Source of the DNA: Lelliottia nimipressuralis
GTDB lineage: Bacteria > Pseudomonadota > Gammaproteobacteria > Enterobacterales > Enterobacteriaceae
Assembly: GCF_004402045.1 (NCBI RefSeq)
Contig: NZ_SOMG01000026.1
Coordinates: 1-51,275 of the forward strand
DNA length: 51,275 bases
Direction of reading: 5' to 3'
The stretch's first letter is position 1; every line of letters begins with the position of its first letter. The notes below the pieces were generated by a model. It had not been told where the DNA came from, searched no databases, and saw nothing but the letters and a program-made list of their open reading frames with translations. Of the stretch, positions 40,374 through 48,569 are shown in pieces. The translations under genes and the position numbers were made by a program.

Positions 40374-41380
40374 AGACGGTTGAAATGGCGCACGGGAGTG
40401 GTGGCCAGGCGATGCAGCAGCTGATTAACCAGCTCTTTTTGGAAGCCTTTAACAACCCCTGGCTCGCCGAGCAGGAAGACCAGGCGCGCATTGACCTCGC
40501 GACCCTCACCGCGCAGGGTGACAGGCTGGCCTTCTCCACCGACAGCTATGTGATCGACCCGCTGTTCTTCCCGGGCGGTGACATCGGCAAGCTCGCCGTC
40601 TGCGGCACGGCAAACGACGTCGCCGTCAGCGGAGCCATTCCGCGCTACCTCTCCTGCGGGTTTATTCTCGAAGAGGGGTTACCGATGGAGACGCTCACGG
40701 CGGTGGTCAACAGCATGGCGCAGACCGCACGCGAGGCAGGGATTGCTATCGTCACCGGCGATACCAAAGTGGTACAGCGCGGCGCGGCCGACAAGCTGTT
40801 TATCAACACCGCCGGCATGGGGGCGATCCCCGCCGATATTCACTGGGGCGCGCAGCGCCTCAGCGTGGGCGACGTGCTGATCGTGACCGGAACGCTGGGC
40901 TGCCACGGAGCGACCATCCTGAACCTGCGCGAAGGTCTGGGGCTGGACGGCGAACTGCGCAGCGACTGCGCGGTACTCACCCCGCTGATTCAGACGCTGC
41001 GCGCGATCCCCGGCGTGAAAGCCCTGCGTGACGCCACGCGAGGCGGCGTAAATGCCGTGGTCCATGAGTTTGCGGCAAGCTGCGGATGCGGGATTGAACT
41101 CACCGAGCGCAGCCTGCCCGTGAAGCCCGCCGTTCGCGGCCTTTGCGAACTGCTGGGGCTTGATCCGCTCAACTTTGCCAACGAGGGCAAGCTGGTGGTT
41201 GGTGTTGAACGCGCCGCGGCACAAGCCGTGCTTGAACAGCTGCGGGCGCATCCGTCAGGACACGAGGCGGCAATAATTGGTGAAGTGGTTGAGCGCAAAG
41301 GGGTGCGCCTGGCCGGGCTTTATGGCGTGAAACGAACGCTGGATCTGCCGCACGCTGAACCCTTACCCCGTATTTGCTAG
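40370..41380 (+). CDS. hypE: Hydrogenase maturation dehydratase HypE
   Basis: A 336-residue PurM-like ATP-dependent dehydratase that turns the carbamoyl group on its C-terminal Cys into a thiocyanate and gives cyanide to iron. The C-terminus PRIC with the acceptor Cys is intact. MAHGSGGQAM at the N-terminus and DATRGGVNAV are family segments. The start is within the hypD stop. fhlA follows after 63 bases. Confidence 0.98.
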   Translation: MKTVEMAHGSGGQAMQQLINQLFLEAFNNPWLAEQEDQARIDLATLTAQGDRLAFSTDSYVIDPLFFPGGDIGKLAVCGTANDVAVSGAIPRYLSCGFILEEGLPMETLTAVVNSMAQTAREAGIAIVTGDTKVVQRGAADKLFINTAGMGAIPADIHWGAQRLSVGDVLIVTGTLGCHGATILNLREGLGLDGELRSDCAVLTPLIQTLRAIPGVKALRDATRGGVNAVVHEFAASCGCGIELTERSLPVKPAVRGLCELLGLDPLNFANEGKLVVGVERAAAQAVLEQLRAHPSGHEAAIIGEVVERKGVRLAGLYGVKRTLDLPHAEPLPRIC

Positions 41381-41443
41381 AACCGCGCCAAAAGCGGTCA
41401 GCATTGAATGTCTCTTTTTTGCCAGTTTCTATTGGAAAGCAAT

Positions 41444-43516
41444 ATGCCGTATACACCGATGAGCGATCTTGGCCAGCAGGGCCTGTTTGACATCACGCGC
41501 ACACTTTTACAGCAGCCCGATCTCGGCGCGCTAAGCGATGCCCTGACGCGGCTGGTCAGGCAATCGGCGCTGGCCGACAGCGCCGCGATTGTGCTCTGGC
41601 ATAGCGGAACGCAGCGTGCGAGCTACTACTCAACGCGTGATAATGGCAAAACGTTTGAATACGAAGACGAAACGTACCTGGCGCATGGCCCGGTGCGCCG
41701 CATTCTCTCCCGGCCTGAAGTGCTGCACTGCAATTTTGAGGAGTTCCGGCAGGCGTGGCCGAGGCTGGCGGAGAGCAACCTTTATCAGCCTTTCGGGCAT
41801 TATTGCATGTTGCCGCTGGCGGCAGAGGGCCAGATTTTTGGCGGCTGCGAATTTATCCGCACCACCGACCAGCCCTGGAGCGAGGCGGAATACGAACGCC
41901 TGCACACTTTTACCCAGATTGTGGCCGTCGTCGCGGAACAGATCCAAAGCCGCGTCACCAATAACGTCGATTACGACCTGCTGAGCCGCGAGCGCGACAA
42001 CTTCCGCATACTGGTCGCCATCACTAACGCCGTGCTGTCACGGCTCGACATGGATGAGCTGGTCAGCGAAGTTTCAAAAGAGATCCACCACTATTTCAAA
42101 ATTGACGCTATCAGCATCGCGCTGCGGGGTCATCGCAAGGGCAAGCTGAATATCTACTCCACCCACTATCTTGATGAGGCCAACCCTGCCCATGAGCAGA
42201 GTGAAGTGGATGAAGCGGGCACCCTTTCTGAGCGGGTCTTCAAAAGCAAAGAGATCCTCCTGCTCAACCTGAACGAGCAGGACCCGGTCGCGCCGTATGA
42301 GCGGATGCTGTTCAACACCTGGGGCAACAAAATTCAGACCCTGTGTCTGCTGCCGCTCATGTCCGGCAATACCATGCTGGGCGTGCTGAAGCTGGCGCAG
42401 TGCGAGGAAGGCGTGTTCACCACCGCCAACCTGAAGCTGCTGCGCCAGATCGCCGAGCGCATTTCCATCGCCCTGGATAACGCCCTCGCCTATCAGGAAA
42501 TTCATCGTCTGAAAGAGCGGCTGGTGGATGAGAACCTGGCCCTGACCGAACAGCTCAACAACGTGGACAGCGAGTTTGGTGAAATCATCGGGCGCAGCGA
42601 TGCCATGTACAGCGTGCTCAAGCAGGTCGAGATGGTGGCGCAAAGCGACAGCACGGTGCTAATCCTGGGCGAAACCGGCACGGGTAAAGAGCTGATTGCC
42701 CGCGCCATCCACAACCTGAGCAACCGCAACAGCCGCCGGATGGTGAAGATGAACTGCGCCGCGATGCCAGCGGGTCTGCTGGAAAGTGACCTGTTCGGCC
42801 ACGAGCGCGGCGCGTTTACCGGGGCCAGCAGCCAGCGGCTGGGCCGTTTTGAACTGGCGGACAAAAGCTCGCTGTTCCTCGACGAAGTGGGCGATATGCC
42901 GCTGGAGCTACAGCCGAAACTGCTGCGCGTTCTGCAAGAGCAGGAGTTTGAGCGCCTGGGCAGCAACAAGCTTATCCAGACCGACGTGCGGCTGATTGCC
43001 GCCACCAACCGCGACCTGAAAAAAATGGTCTCCGACCGCGAGTTTCGCAGCGATCTTTACTATCGCCTGAACGTGTTCCCGATCTTCCTGCCGCCGCTGC
43101 GCGAACGCCCGGAAGATATCCCCCTGCTGGTCAAAGCGTTTACCGCGAAGATTGCGCGCCGGATGGGGCGCAACATCGACAGTATTCCTGCCGAGACGTT
43201 ACGCACCCTTTCATCGATGGAATGGCCCGGCAACGTGCGCGAGCTGGAAAACGTCATTGAGCGCGCGGTGCTGCTCACGCGCGGTAGCGTGCTGCAACTC
43301 TCCCTGCCTGAGGTTACGCTTCCTGACGTGACCGCGCCCGCCGCCGAGACAGCAAAAGAGGGAGAAGATGAATATCAGCTCATTATGCGCGTGCTGAAAG
43401 AGACCAACGGCGTGGTCGCCGGGCCTAAAGGTGCCGCCCAGCGCCTGGGGTTAAAACGCACCACCCTGCTGTCGCGCATGAAGCGGCTTGGGATTGATAA
43501 AGAGAGCCTGGTTTAG
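41444..43516 (+). CDS. fhlA: Formate hydrogenlyase activator FhlA
   Basis: A 690-residue sigma-54 activator (692 in E. coli) that binds formate through its N-terminal GAF domains (about 1-380) and turns on hyc, hyp and hydN. The AAA+ domain has GETGTGKE and the GAFTGA loop, and a Fis-type helix-turn-helix (GAAQRLGLKRTTLLSRMKRLG) ends the protein. I start at MPYTPMSD (41444), which matches the E. coli N-terminus and has GGAAAG upstream; an ATG at 41408 is less likely. Terminator after it at 43527. Confidence 0.98.
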   Translation: MPYTPMSDLGQQGLFDITRTLLQQPDLGALSDALTRLVRQSALADSAAIVLWHSGTQRASYYSTRDNGKTFEYEDETYLAHGPVRRILSRPEVLHCNFEEFRQAWPRLAESNLYQPFGHYCMLPLAAEGQIFGGCEFIRTTDQPWSEAEYERLHTFTQIVAVVAEQIQSRVTNNVDYDLLSRERDNFRILVAITNAVLSRLDMDELVSEVSKEIHHYFKIDAISIALRGHRKGKLNIYSTHYLDEANPAHEQSEVDEAGTLSERVFKSKEILLLNLNEQDPVAPYERMLFNTWGNKIQTLCLLPLMSGNTMLGVLKLAQCEEGVFTTANLKLLRQIAERISIALDNALAYQEIHRLKERLVDENLALTEQLNNVDSEFGEIIGRSDAMYSVLKQVEMVAQSDSTVLILGETGTGKELIARAIHNLSNRNSRRMVKMNCAAMPAGLLESDLFGHERGAFTGASSQRLGRFELADKSSLFLDEVGDMPLELQPKLLRVLQEQEFERLGSNKLIQTDVRLIAATNRDLKKMVSDREFRSDLYYRLNVFPIFLPPLRERPEDIPLLVKAFTAKIARRMGRNIDSIPAETLRTLSSMEWPGNVRELENVIERAVLLTRGSVLQLSLPEVTLPDVTAPAAETAKEGEDEYQLIMRVLKETNGVVAGPKGAAQRLGLKRTTLLSRMKRLGIDKESLV

Positions 43517-43526
43517 GCCTCATTCC

Positions 43527-43551
43527 GGCGGTGTTTTCTGACACCGCCTTT
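43527..43551 (+). terminator. fhlA terminator
   Basis: An 8-base perfect stem GGCGGTGT/ACACCGCC with a 6-base loop, followed by TTT. It lies 10 bases after the fhlA stop. The T run is short but the stem is strong. Confidence 0.82.
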
Positions 43552-43576
43552 CGTTACCCTGCGCAATTGTCCCTCA

Positions 43577-43605
43577 TTGACACCAAATCGTTTCCTCTGT
43601 ATAAA
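43577..43605 (+). promoter_or_regulatory. Sigma-70 promoter of the iron transport operon
   Basis: Consensus -35 TTGACA (43577-43582) and -10 TATAAA (43600-43605) with a 17-base spacer. A Fur-like box begins 10 bases after the -10, over the expected start of transcription. Confidence 0.85.
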
Positions 43606-43615
43606 ATTCCGCCTT

Positions 43616-43634
43616 AATAATGAGTTTCATTTGC
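43616..43634 (+). promoter_or_regulatory. Fur box
   Basis: AATAATGAGTTTCATTTGC matches 13 of 19 bases of the Fur consensus, with both ATAATGA and TCATT halves kept. Its place at the start of transcription predicts repression in iron-rich cells. Confidence 0.75.
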
Positions 43635-43667
43635 AACAACAATAATGTTAATGAAGGGTCGTGTTTA

Positions 43668-44666
43668 ATGAAAAAGGTCATCTGCGCGTTAGGCCTGGCG
43701 ATTGCGTCGGTCGGTTCTGCTCTGGCAACCACATATCCCCTGACGATTGAAAACTGTGGCTATAAAGAGACTTTCACCAAAGCGCCGGAACGCGTCGTGG
43801 CCCTGGGTCAGAACACCGTCGAAATATTGCTCCTGCTGGGCCTGGAAGATAAGGTGAAGGCCAGCGCCTTCTGGCCAACCAAAGTGCTGCCGCAGCTGGC
43901 GGAACAGAATGCAAAAATCAAAACCCTGACGGTTGAAATCCCGACCCTTGAATCCGTTCTTGCGCAAAATCCTGACTTTGTTCCCGCGCAGTCCCCGCTG
44001 CTTCTGGGGCCTGAAAGTAAGGTCGCAAAACGCGACGATCTGATGACTCTGGGCGTGAACAGCTACGTGTCCCCGGGCATGTGCGCGACCAAAAAAGCCA
44101 CCGGCGATATGTACGGCAGCCGCCAGAAACTGTGGGACATGACGTATCTCTATAAAGAGATTGAGGATTTTGCCAAAATCTTTAACGTTGAAGATCGCGG
44201 TCAGGCCGTTATTGCCGATTTCAAAAAACGCGAGGCCGACCTGCGTAAGGAATTCAGCAAGAATAAAAAAGACCTTTCGTTTGTCTTCTGGTTCTCCAGT
44301 TCATCCCCTTCTGCAGATGCCTACGTAGGCGGAAAAAATAGCCCCTCCGGATTTATCGCCAGCCTGATGGGCGGCCATAACGCCATCACCTCCGAGACCG
44401 AATGGCCAACCGTAGGTTGGGAAAGCATTATTGCCGCAAATCCGGATGTCATCGTGGTATCCAGCCTCGACCGCAACCGCTGGGCGCTGGATAACGCGGA
44501 AGAAAAAATCAAATTCCTGAAGAGCGATCCGGCTGTCAGCCAGCTGGACGCGGTGAAAAAAGGCCATATCGTGGTGATGGACGGTCAGGCGATGAACCCG
44601 ACGATCCGCACGATTTACGGAGCTGAGCAGGTCGGCGAACAGCTCAGAAAACTGGGGCTGAACTGA
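43668..44666 (+). CDS. Iron-siderophore ABC transporter, periplasmic binding protein
   Basis: A 332-residue FepB/BtuF-type (cluster A-2) binding protein. A signal peptide (MKKVICALGLAIASVGSALA) directs it to the periplasm. The fold segments APERVVALGQNTVEILLLLG and WESIIAANPDVIVVSS are typical of the family. Two mature cysteines (NCGYK; GMCATKK) could pair. I start at 43668; an ATG at 43620 would fall in the Fur box. The ligand is unknown; the Fur box points to an iron chelate. Its TGA overlaps the permease ATG. Confidence 0.9.
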   Translation: MKKVICALGLAIASVGSALATTYPLTIENCGYKETFTKAPERVVALGQNTVEILLLLGLEDKVKASAFWPTKVLPQLAEQNAKIKTLTVEIPTLESVLAQNPDFVPAQSPLLLGPESKVAKRDDLMTLGVNSYVSPGMCATKKATGDMYGSRQKLWDMTYLYKEIEDFAKIFNVEDRGQAVIADFKKREADLRKEFSKNKKDLSFVFWFSSSSPSADAYVGGKNSPSGFIASLMGGHNAITSETEWPTVGWESIIAANPDVIVVSSLDRNRWALDNAEEKIKFLKSDPAVSQLDAVKKGHIVVMDGQAMNPTIRTIYGAEQVGEQLRKLGLN

Positions 44667-45703
44667 TGACAACCGCTGTTCTTCAGGCCCGGCAGAGTCT
44701 GGTTCTGACGAGCTCGTGCCTGCTCGCCTTTGTCCTGTTATTTCTGGTTATCGCACTGAGCGTCAGCGTCGGCGAACTGTCTATCCCGCTGCAGAATGTC
44801 TTTTATGCCATCAGTAATAAAATGGGGTTCGCCGGGGTTCCGCTCAACCGCATCTATGAGAGCGTTATCTGGGACTTTCGCCTGAGCCGCGCGCTGGTGG
44901 CAGCCTGCTGTGGTGCGGGGCTGGCCATCTGCGGTGCCGTATTGCAGAGCCTGCTGAAGAATGCCCTGGCGGAGCCGTATGTGCTTGGCGTGTCCGCAGG
45001 TGCCTCGACCGGGGCGGTATCCGTCGTGGTGTTGGGGATCGGCACCGGCGCAGTGTCGCTCTCCGCAGGTGCTTTTGCCGGGGCGTTCGCCGCCTTTGCG
45101 TTTGTCGCGTTCCTGACGAACGGCGCACGCGGAGGGAATGAACGAACTATTCTGGCAGGCGTAGCTGCCTCCCAGCTTTTCAATGCCATTACCGCCTATA
45201 CCATCAGCACCTCCGCCAGCGCCCAACAGGCGCGCGACGTGATGTTCTGGCTGCTGGGCAGTTTCAGCGGCGTACGCTGGCCTGAATTCCAGCTGGCGCT
45301 GGTGGTGGTGCTGATTGGCTTAGCCGTTTGCCTCTACTATTCCCGGGCGCTGGATGCCTTTACGTTTGGTGATGACGCCGCGGCATCGCTGGGCATTGCC
45401 GTCCCCTGGGTGCGTCTGGCGCTGTTTACCACCACCGCCCTGATTACCGCGACCATCGTTAGCATGGCGGGCTCAATCGGCTTTGTCGGACTGGTGGTGC
45501 CGCACGTCATGCGTTTCCTGTTCGGCCCTCTGCACCGTACGTTGCTGGTTGCCAGCGCGCTGGCAGGCGCGATCCTGATGGTGCTGGCAGATATCGCCTC
45601 GCGCATGCTGATTGCCCCGCAAAGCCTGCCCGTCGGCGTGGTGACCGCGCTGGTGGGCGTGCCCTTCTTTGCCGTGATTATCTACCGCTCAAGGAATAAG
45701 TGA
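44666..45703 (+). CDS. Iron-siderophore ABC transporter, permease
   Basis: A 345-residue FecCD/BtuC-family inner-membrane permease with about ten helices. The family segments RLSRALVAACCGAGLAICGAVLQ, NALAEPYVLGVSAGAS and IGFVGLVVPHVMRF are clear. A single permease gene is present, so it is expected to act as a homodimer. ATG overlaps the upstream stop; its own TGA overlaps the ATPase start. Confidence 0.94.
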   Translation: MTTAVLQARQSLVLTSSCLLAFVLLFLVIALSVSVGELSIPLQNVFYAISNKMGFAGVPLNRIYESVIWDFRLSRALVAACCGAGLAICGAVLQSLLKNALAEPYVLGVSAGASTGAVSVVVLGIGTGAVSLSAGAFAGAFAAFAFVAFLTNGARGGNERTILAGVAASQLFNAITAYTISTSASAQQARDVMFWLLGSFSGVRWPEFQLALVVVLIGLAVCLYYSRALDAFTFGDDAAASLGIAVPWVRLALFTTTALITATIVSMAGSIGFVGLVVPHVMRFLFGPLHRTLLVASALAGAILMVLADIASRMLIAPQSLPVGVVTALVGVPFFAVIIYRSRNK

Positions 45704-46464
45704 TGAGTATCTGCGCTGAAAATATTACCTGGAAGGTGGGTAAAAAAGTCATCGTTGATGACGTCTCGCTGAAGGTTTCCCGGGGGGAAACGGTAGGATT
45801 GCTTGGCCCAAACGGCTGCGGTAAGTCTTCGCTTTTACGTATCCTCGCGGGGCTGCGTCGCCCGGACAACGGCAACGTCACTCTGGACGGGCAGGACATC
45901 GCCCGCATCGCCAAAAAACAGCTTGCCCGCCGGGTCGCCTTCGTTGAACAGCACGGGATGACCGACGCCAATATGCGCGTGCGTGACGTGGTGAAGCTCG
46001 GGCGTATTCCGCATCACTCTCCTTTTTCCAACTGGAGCACGCACGATGACGAGACCGTCACCGCGGCCCTGCAACGCGTTGATATGCTGGATAAAAGTGA
46101 CCAGGGCTGGCTGAGCCTTTCAGGCGGTGAACGCCAGCGCGTACACATTGCCCGCGCGCTGGCCCAGACCCCGACTGAAATCCTGCTGGATGAACCGACC
46201 AACCACCTGGACATTCATCATCAGATGCAGCTGATGCATTTGATCAGCGAATTACCGGTCACCAGCGTTGTGGCAATCCACGATCTCAATCACGCCTCAA
46301 TGTTCTGTGACTCGCTGATTGTAATGCAGAAAGGGCAAATTGTGGCGACGGGAACACCGCAGGACATTTTATCCGAGTCGTTGCTGTGGGATGTCTTCAG
46401 AGTCAAAACCAAAATTGAGATCTCGCCGTTCCATGGCAAAAAGCACATTCACTTTATCGTTTAG
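45703..46464 (+). CDS. Iron-siderophore ABC transporter, ATPase
   Basis: A 253-residue FepC/FecE-type ATPase. Walker A GPNGCGKSS (residues 35-43), Q-loop VAFVEQHG, signature LSGGERQR, and Walker B ILLDEPTNHLD are intact. ATG at 45703 overlaps the permease TGA (TGATG); a GTG three bases earlier is possible. It powers import through the permease. Confidence 0.95.
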   Translation: MSICAENITWKVGKKVIVDDVSLKVSRGETVGLLGPNGCGKSSLLRILAGLRRPDNGNVTLDGQDIARIAKKQLARRVAFVEQHGMTDANMRVRDVVKLGRIPHHSPFSNWSTHDDETVTAALQRVDMLDKSDQGWLSLSGGERQRVHIARALAQTPTEILLDEPTNHLDIHHQMQLMHLISELPVTSVVAIHDLNHASMFCDSLIVMQKGQIVATGTPQDILSESLLWDVFRVKTKIEISPFHGKKHIHFIV

Positions 46465-46480
46465 GGGCGAGTGAACGACG

Positions 46481-47701
46481 ATGCCCCTTCGCCCTGCCAC
46501 CACGCTCTGGCCGCCCGTTTTACTGGGTAGCCAGTTTGTTTTTAACATTGGCTTTTACGCCGTTGTCCCCTTCCTGGCGATATTCCTGCGCGACGATATG
46601 CTGCTCTCCGGCGGGCTTATCGGTCTGATCCTGGGCCTTCGCACATTCTCCCAGCAGGGGATGTTTATCATCGGCGGTGCGCTCTCGGACCGGTTTGGCG
46701 CGAAAGTCGTTATCCTGAGCGGGTGCATGATTCGCGTCGCGGGTTATCTGCTGCTGGCGTTCGGGCACACACTCTGGCCCATCATTCTTGGGGCGTGCCT
46801 GACCGGCATCGGCGGCGCATTGTTCTCCCCCTCGATTGAGGCACTCCTGGCAAAAGCAGGGACGCACAGCGAGGCGAAAGGAAAGCGCAGCCGGGCGGAA
46901 TGGTTTGCCCTCTTTGCCGTCTGCGGTGAACTCGGCGCGGTACTGGGCCCGGTTGCCGGAGCACTGCTGACGGGGCTTGGGTTCCGCCAGGTGGCGCTGG
47001 CGGGTGCAGGGGTCTTTATTATTGCCTTACTGGTGCTTTACTTCTTTCTTCCTGCTTCCCCCCACCGTTCACAGACGCTAAACATACAGCCCTGGTGGAC
47101 GACGTTCCGCCAGCCGCGCTTTGTCGCCTTTATCATTGCCTACAGCTCGTGGCTGTTAAGCTATAACCAGCTCTATCTGGCGCTGCCGGTGGAGATCCAG
47201 CGCTCTGGCGGTAACGAGAAAGATCTTGGCCCCCTGTTTATGCTGGCCTCGGTGCTGATCATCACTTTGCAGCTTCCTCTGGCGCGTTTTGCCCGACGCG
47301 TGGGGGCGGTGAGAGTTCTGCCGGTAGGCTTCCTGCTGCTCTCCGCCGCCTTTGCGAGCGTGGCGATGTTTGCGGCGACAGAACCGCCGGAGGGCTGGCT
47401 GCGGCTTATGCCGTCGGTATGTTTTGTGACGCTGTTGACGCTGGGACAGATGCTGCTGGTGCCATCGGCAAAAGATCTCATCCCGCGCTTCGCCGAGGAA
47501 TCAACGCTGGGGGCGCACTACGGCGCACTCTCCACCGCCGGAGGCATCGCGGTACTGGCCGGAAATTTGTTGTTTGGCAGTCTGCTGGATCGCGCGCTGG
47601 TGCCTTCAATGCAGGCGATATACCCCTGGCTGCTGCTGGCCCTTTTCCCACTCTGCAGCGCGCTGGCCCTAAACGTGATTTGCCGCCCGCTGAGACGCTG
47701 A
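46481..47701 (+). CDS. MFS transporter linked to the iron ABC operon
   Basis: A 406-residue drug/proton antiporter-type (DHA1, MdtH-like) major facilitator with 12 predicted helices. The loop 2-3 motif is seen as GGALSDRFGAKVV near residue 65, and motif C-like GELGAVLGPVAGALL near 150. It lies 16 bases after the ATPase gene, so it is likely in the same Fur-controlled operon. It could export a siderophore or its breakdown product, but drug efflux is also possible. The tail converges on ygbA, 5 bases apart. Confidence 0.88.
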   Translation: MPLRPATTLWPPVLLGSQFVFNIGFYAVVPFLAIFLRDDMLLSGGLIGLILGLRTFSQQGMFIIGGALSDRFGAKVVILSGCMIRVAGYLLLAFGHTLWPIILGACLTGIGGALFSPSIEALLAKAGTHSEAKGKRSRAEWFALFAVCGELGAVLGPVAGALLTGLGFRQVALAGAGVFIIALLVLYFFLPASPHRSQTLNIQPWWTTFRQPRFVAFIIAYSSWLLSYNQLYLALPVEIQRSGGNEKDLGPLFMLASVLIITLQLPLARFARRVGAVRVLPVGFLLLSAAFASVAMFAATEPPEGWLRLMPSVCFVTLLTLGQMLLVPSAKDLIPRFAEESTLGAHYGALSTAGGIAVLAGNLLFGSLLDRALVPSMQAIYPWLLLALFPLCSALALNVICRPLRR

Positions 47702-47706
47702 AGCGG

Positions 47707-48051
47707 TCACTTTTTCGGACGGTACTTCTCCGGCAGTTCCGGCACGGGACGACGATCATCAATCAGATGACGAACGGTCAGGATGGGATGACGCCATAGC
47801 ATACGCGGGCCTGCCCAGCGCATAATCTGCTTCATCTCTTCACGTCTGGCAGGCTGGTAGCAGTGTACCGGACACTGTTTGCAGGCCGGCTTTTCCTCGC
47901 CAAAAATGCATCTATCCAGTCGCTTATCCGCATACGCGTTGAGCGCCTGATAATGCCCTTCGTCCTGAGAAGCCTGCGGGCAGCGCTTTTCATACAACGC
48001 GATCATCTTCGCGATGGTCTCTTTTTCTCGTGATATGCGTTTACCTGACAT
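47707..48051 (-). CDS. ygbA: YgbA, NO-responsive small protein
   Basis: A 114-residue YgbA_NO-family protein of unknown activity; in E. coli the gene is repressed by NsrR and induced by nitric oxide. A Cys group (Cys48, Cys57, Cys60, Cys64 in RCIFGEEKPACKQCPVHC) could hold an iron-sulfur cluster or zinc. The C-terminal WAGPRMLWRHPILTVRHL is well kept. An NsrR-like box lies 19-41 bases upstream. It sits between fhlA and mutS in E. coli too. Confidence 0.94.
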   Translation of the reverse strand: MSGKRISREKETIAKMIALYEKRCPQASQDEGHYQALNAYADKRLDRCIFGEEKPACKQCPVHCYQPARREEMKQIMRWAGPRMLWRHPILTVRHLIDDRRPVPELPEKYRPKK

Positions 48052-48069
48052 AACGGTTCACCGAATAAT

Positions 48070-48092
48070 AAAGTGCATTAATAATACATTTT
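48070..48092 (-). promoter_or_regulatory. NsrR box upstream of ygbA
   Basis: On the minus strand the half sites AAAATGTATTA and TAATGCACTTT are spaced by one base, the 11-1-11 layout of NsrR sites. They match about 10 and 9 of 11 consensus positions. The place next to ygbA, a known NsrR target, supports it. Confidence 0.82.
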
Positions 48093-48168
48093 TAAGCACC
48101 GGATTTCAGTTGTTGCATGCCATTTTCTGAAGCCTGATTCCAGTTTTTGCCCTGCACCGCCCGACAAT

Positions 48169-48188
48169 CACTGGTATTTTATACAGGC
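48169..48188 (+). promoter_or_regulatory. LexA-like (SOS) box upstream of the SymE-like gene
   Basis: CTG (48171-48173) and CAG (48184-48186) are spaced by exactly 10 A/T-rich bases (GTATTTTATA), about 12 of 20 consensus bases. It lies 37 bases before the SymE-like start. E. coli symE is itself LexA-controlled. Confidence 0.68.
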
Positions 48189-48225
48189 ATCAAAATGACC
48201 TTTGTCCGTGTTGTCGGGAGACCCT

Positions 48226-48456
48226 ATGCAAGAGAGAGCGATCAGCAAACCCTATCGCCATTTAAAAGTGGGATATTTTAGAAAGCGCCATGAAGACCGC
48301 AATACCAAGATACCGAAGCGTTATAGCGTGCATGCGGCGCTGAGCTTAAAAGGTGACTGGCTTGAACAGGCGGGGTTTACCACTCATTCCCGGGTCAGAG
48401 TGGGCGTGGAGCACGGTAAAATCATCATCGAGCTTATGTCGGAAGGCACCTCGTAA
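48226..48456 (+). CDS. SymE-like type I toxin
   Basis: A 76-residue protein with the SymE_toxin (AbrB-like) fold signature: RHLKVGY near residue 11, then LSLKGDWLEQAGFTTHSRVRVGVE and GKIIIEL. E. coli SymE (113 residues) is an SOS-induced toxin that condenses the nucleoid and is held down by the antisense RNA SymR. This copy is shorter at both ends. Start at 48226 is set by GGGAG. A promoter for a SymR-like antisense RNA could not be assigned by eye. Confidence 0.85.
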   Translation: MQERAISKPYRHLKVGYFRKRHEDRNTKIPKRYSVHAALSLKGDWLEQAGFTTHSRVRVGVEHGKIIIELMSEGTS

Positions 48457-48569
48457 AGCGACGACATTTTTCTGCGCCGTACCTTTTTTTCATGCGACAA
48501 TAGAGGGAACAAACGGCCACTGAGCCGCTCAAAACGGTTTATTTTCAAAGAAATGGACATCATAACTCC

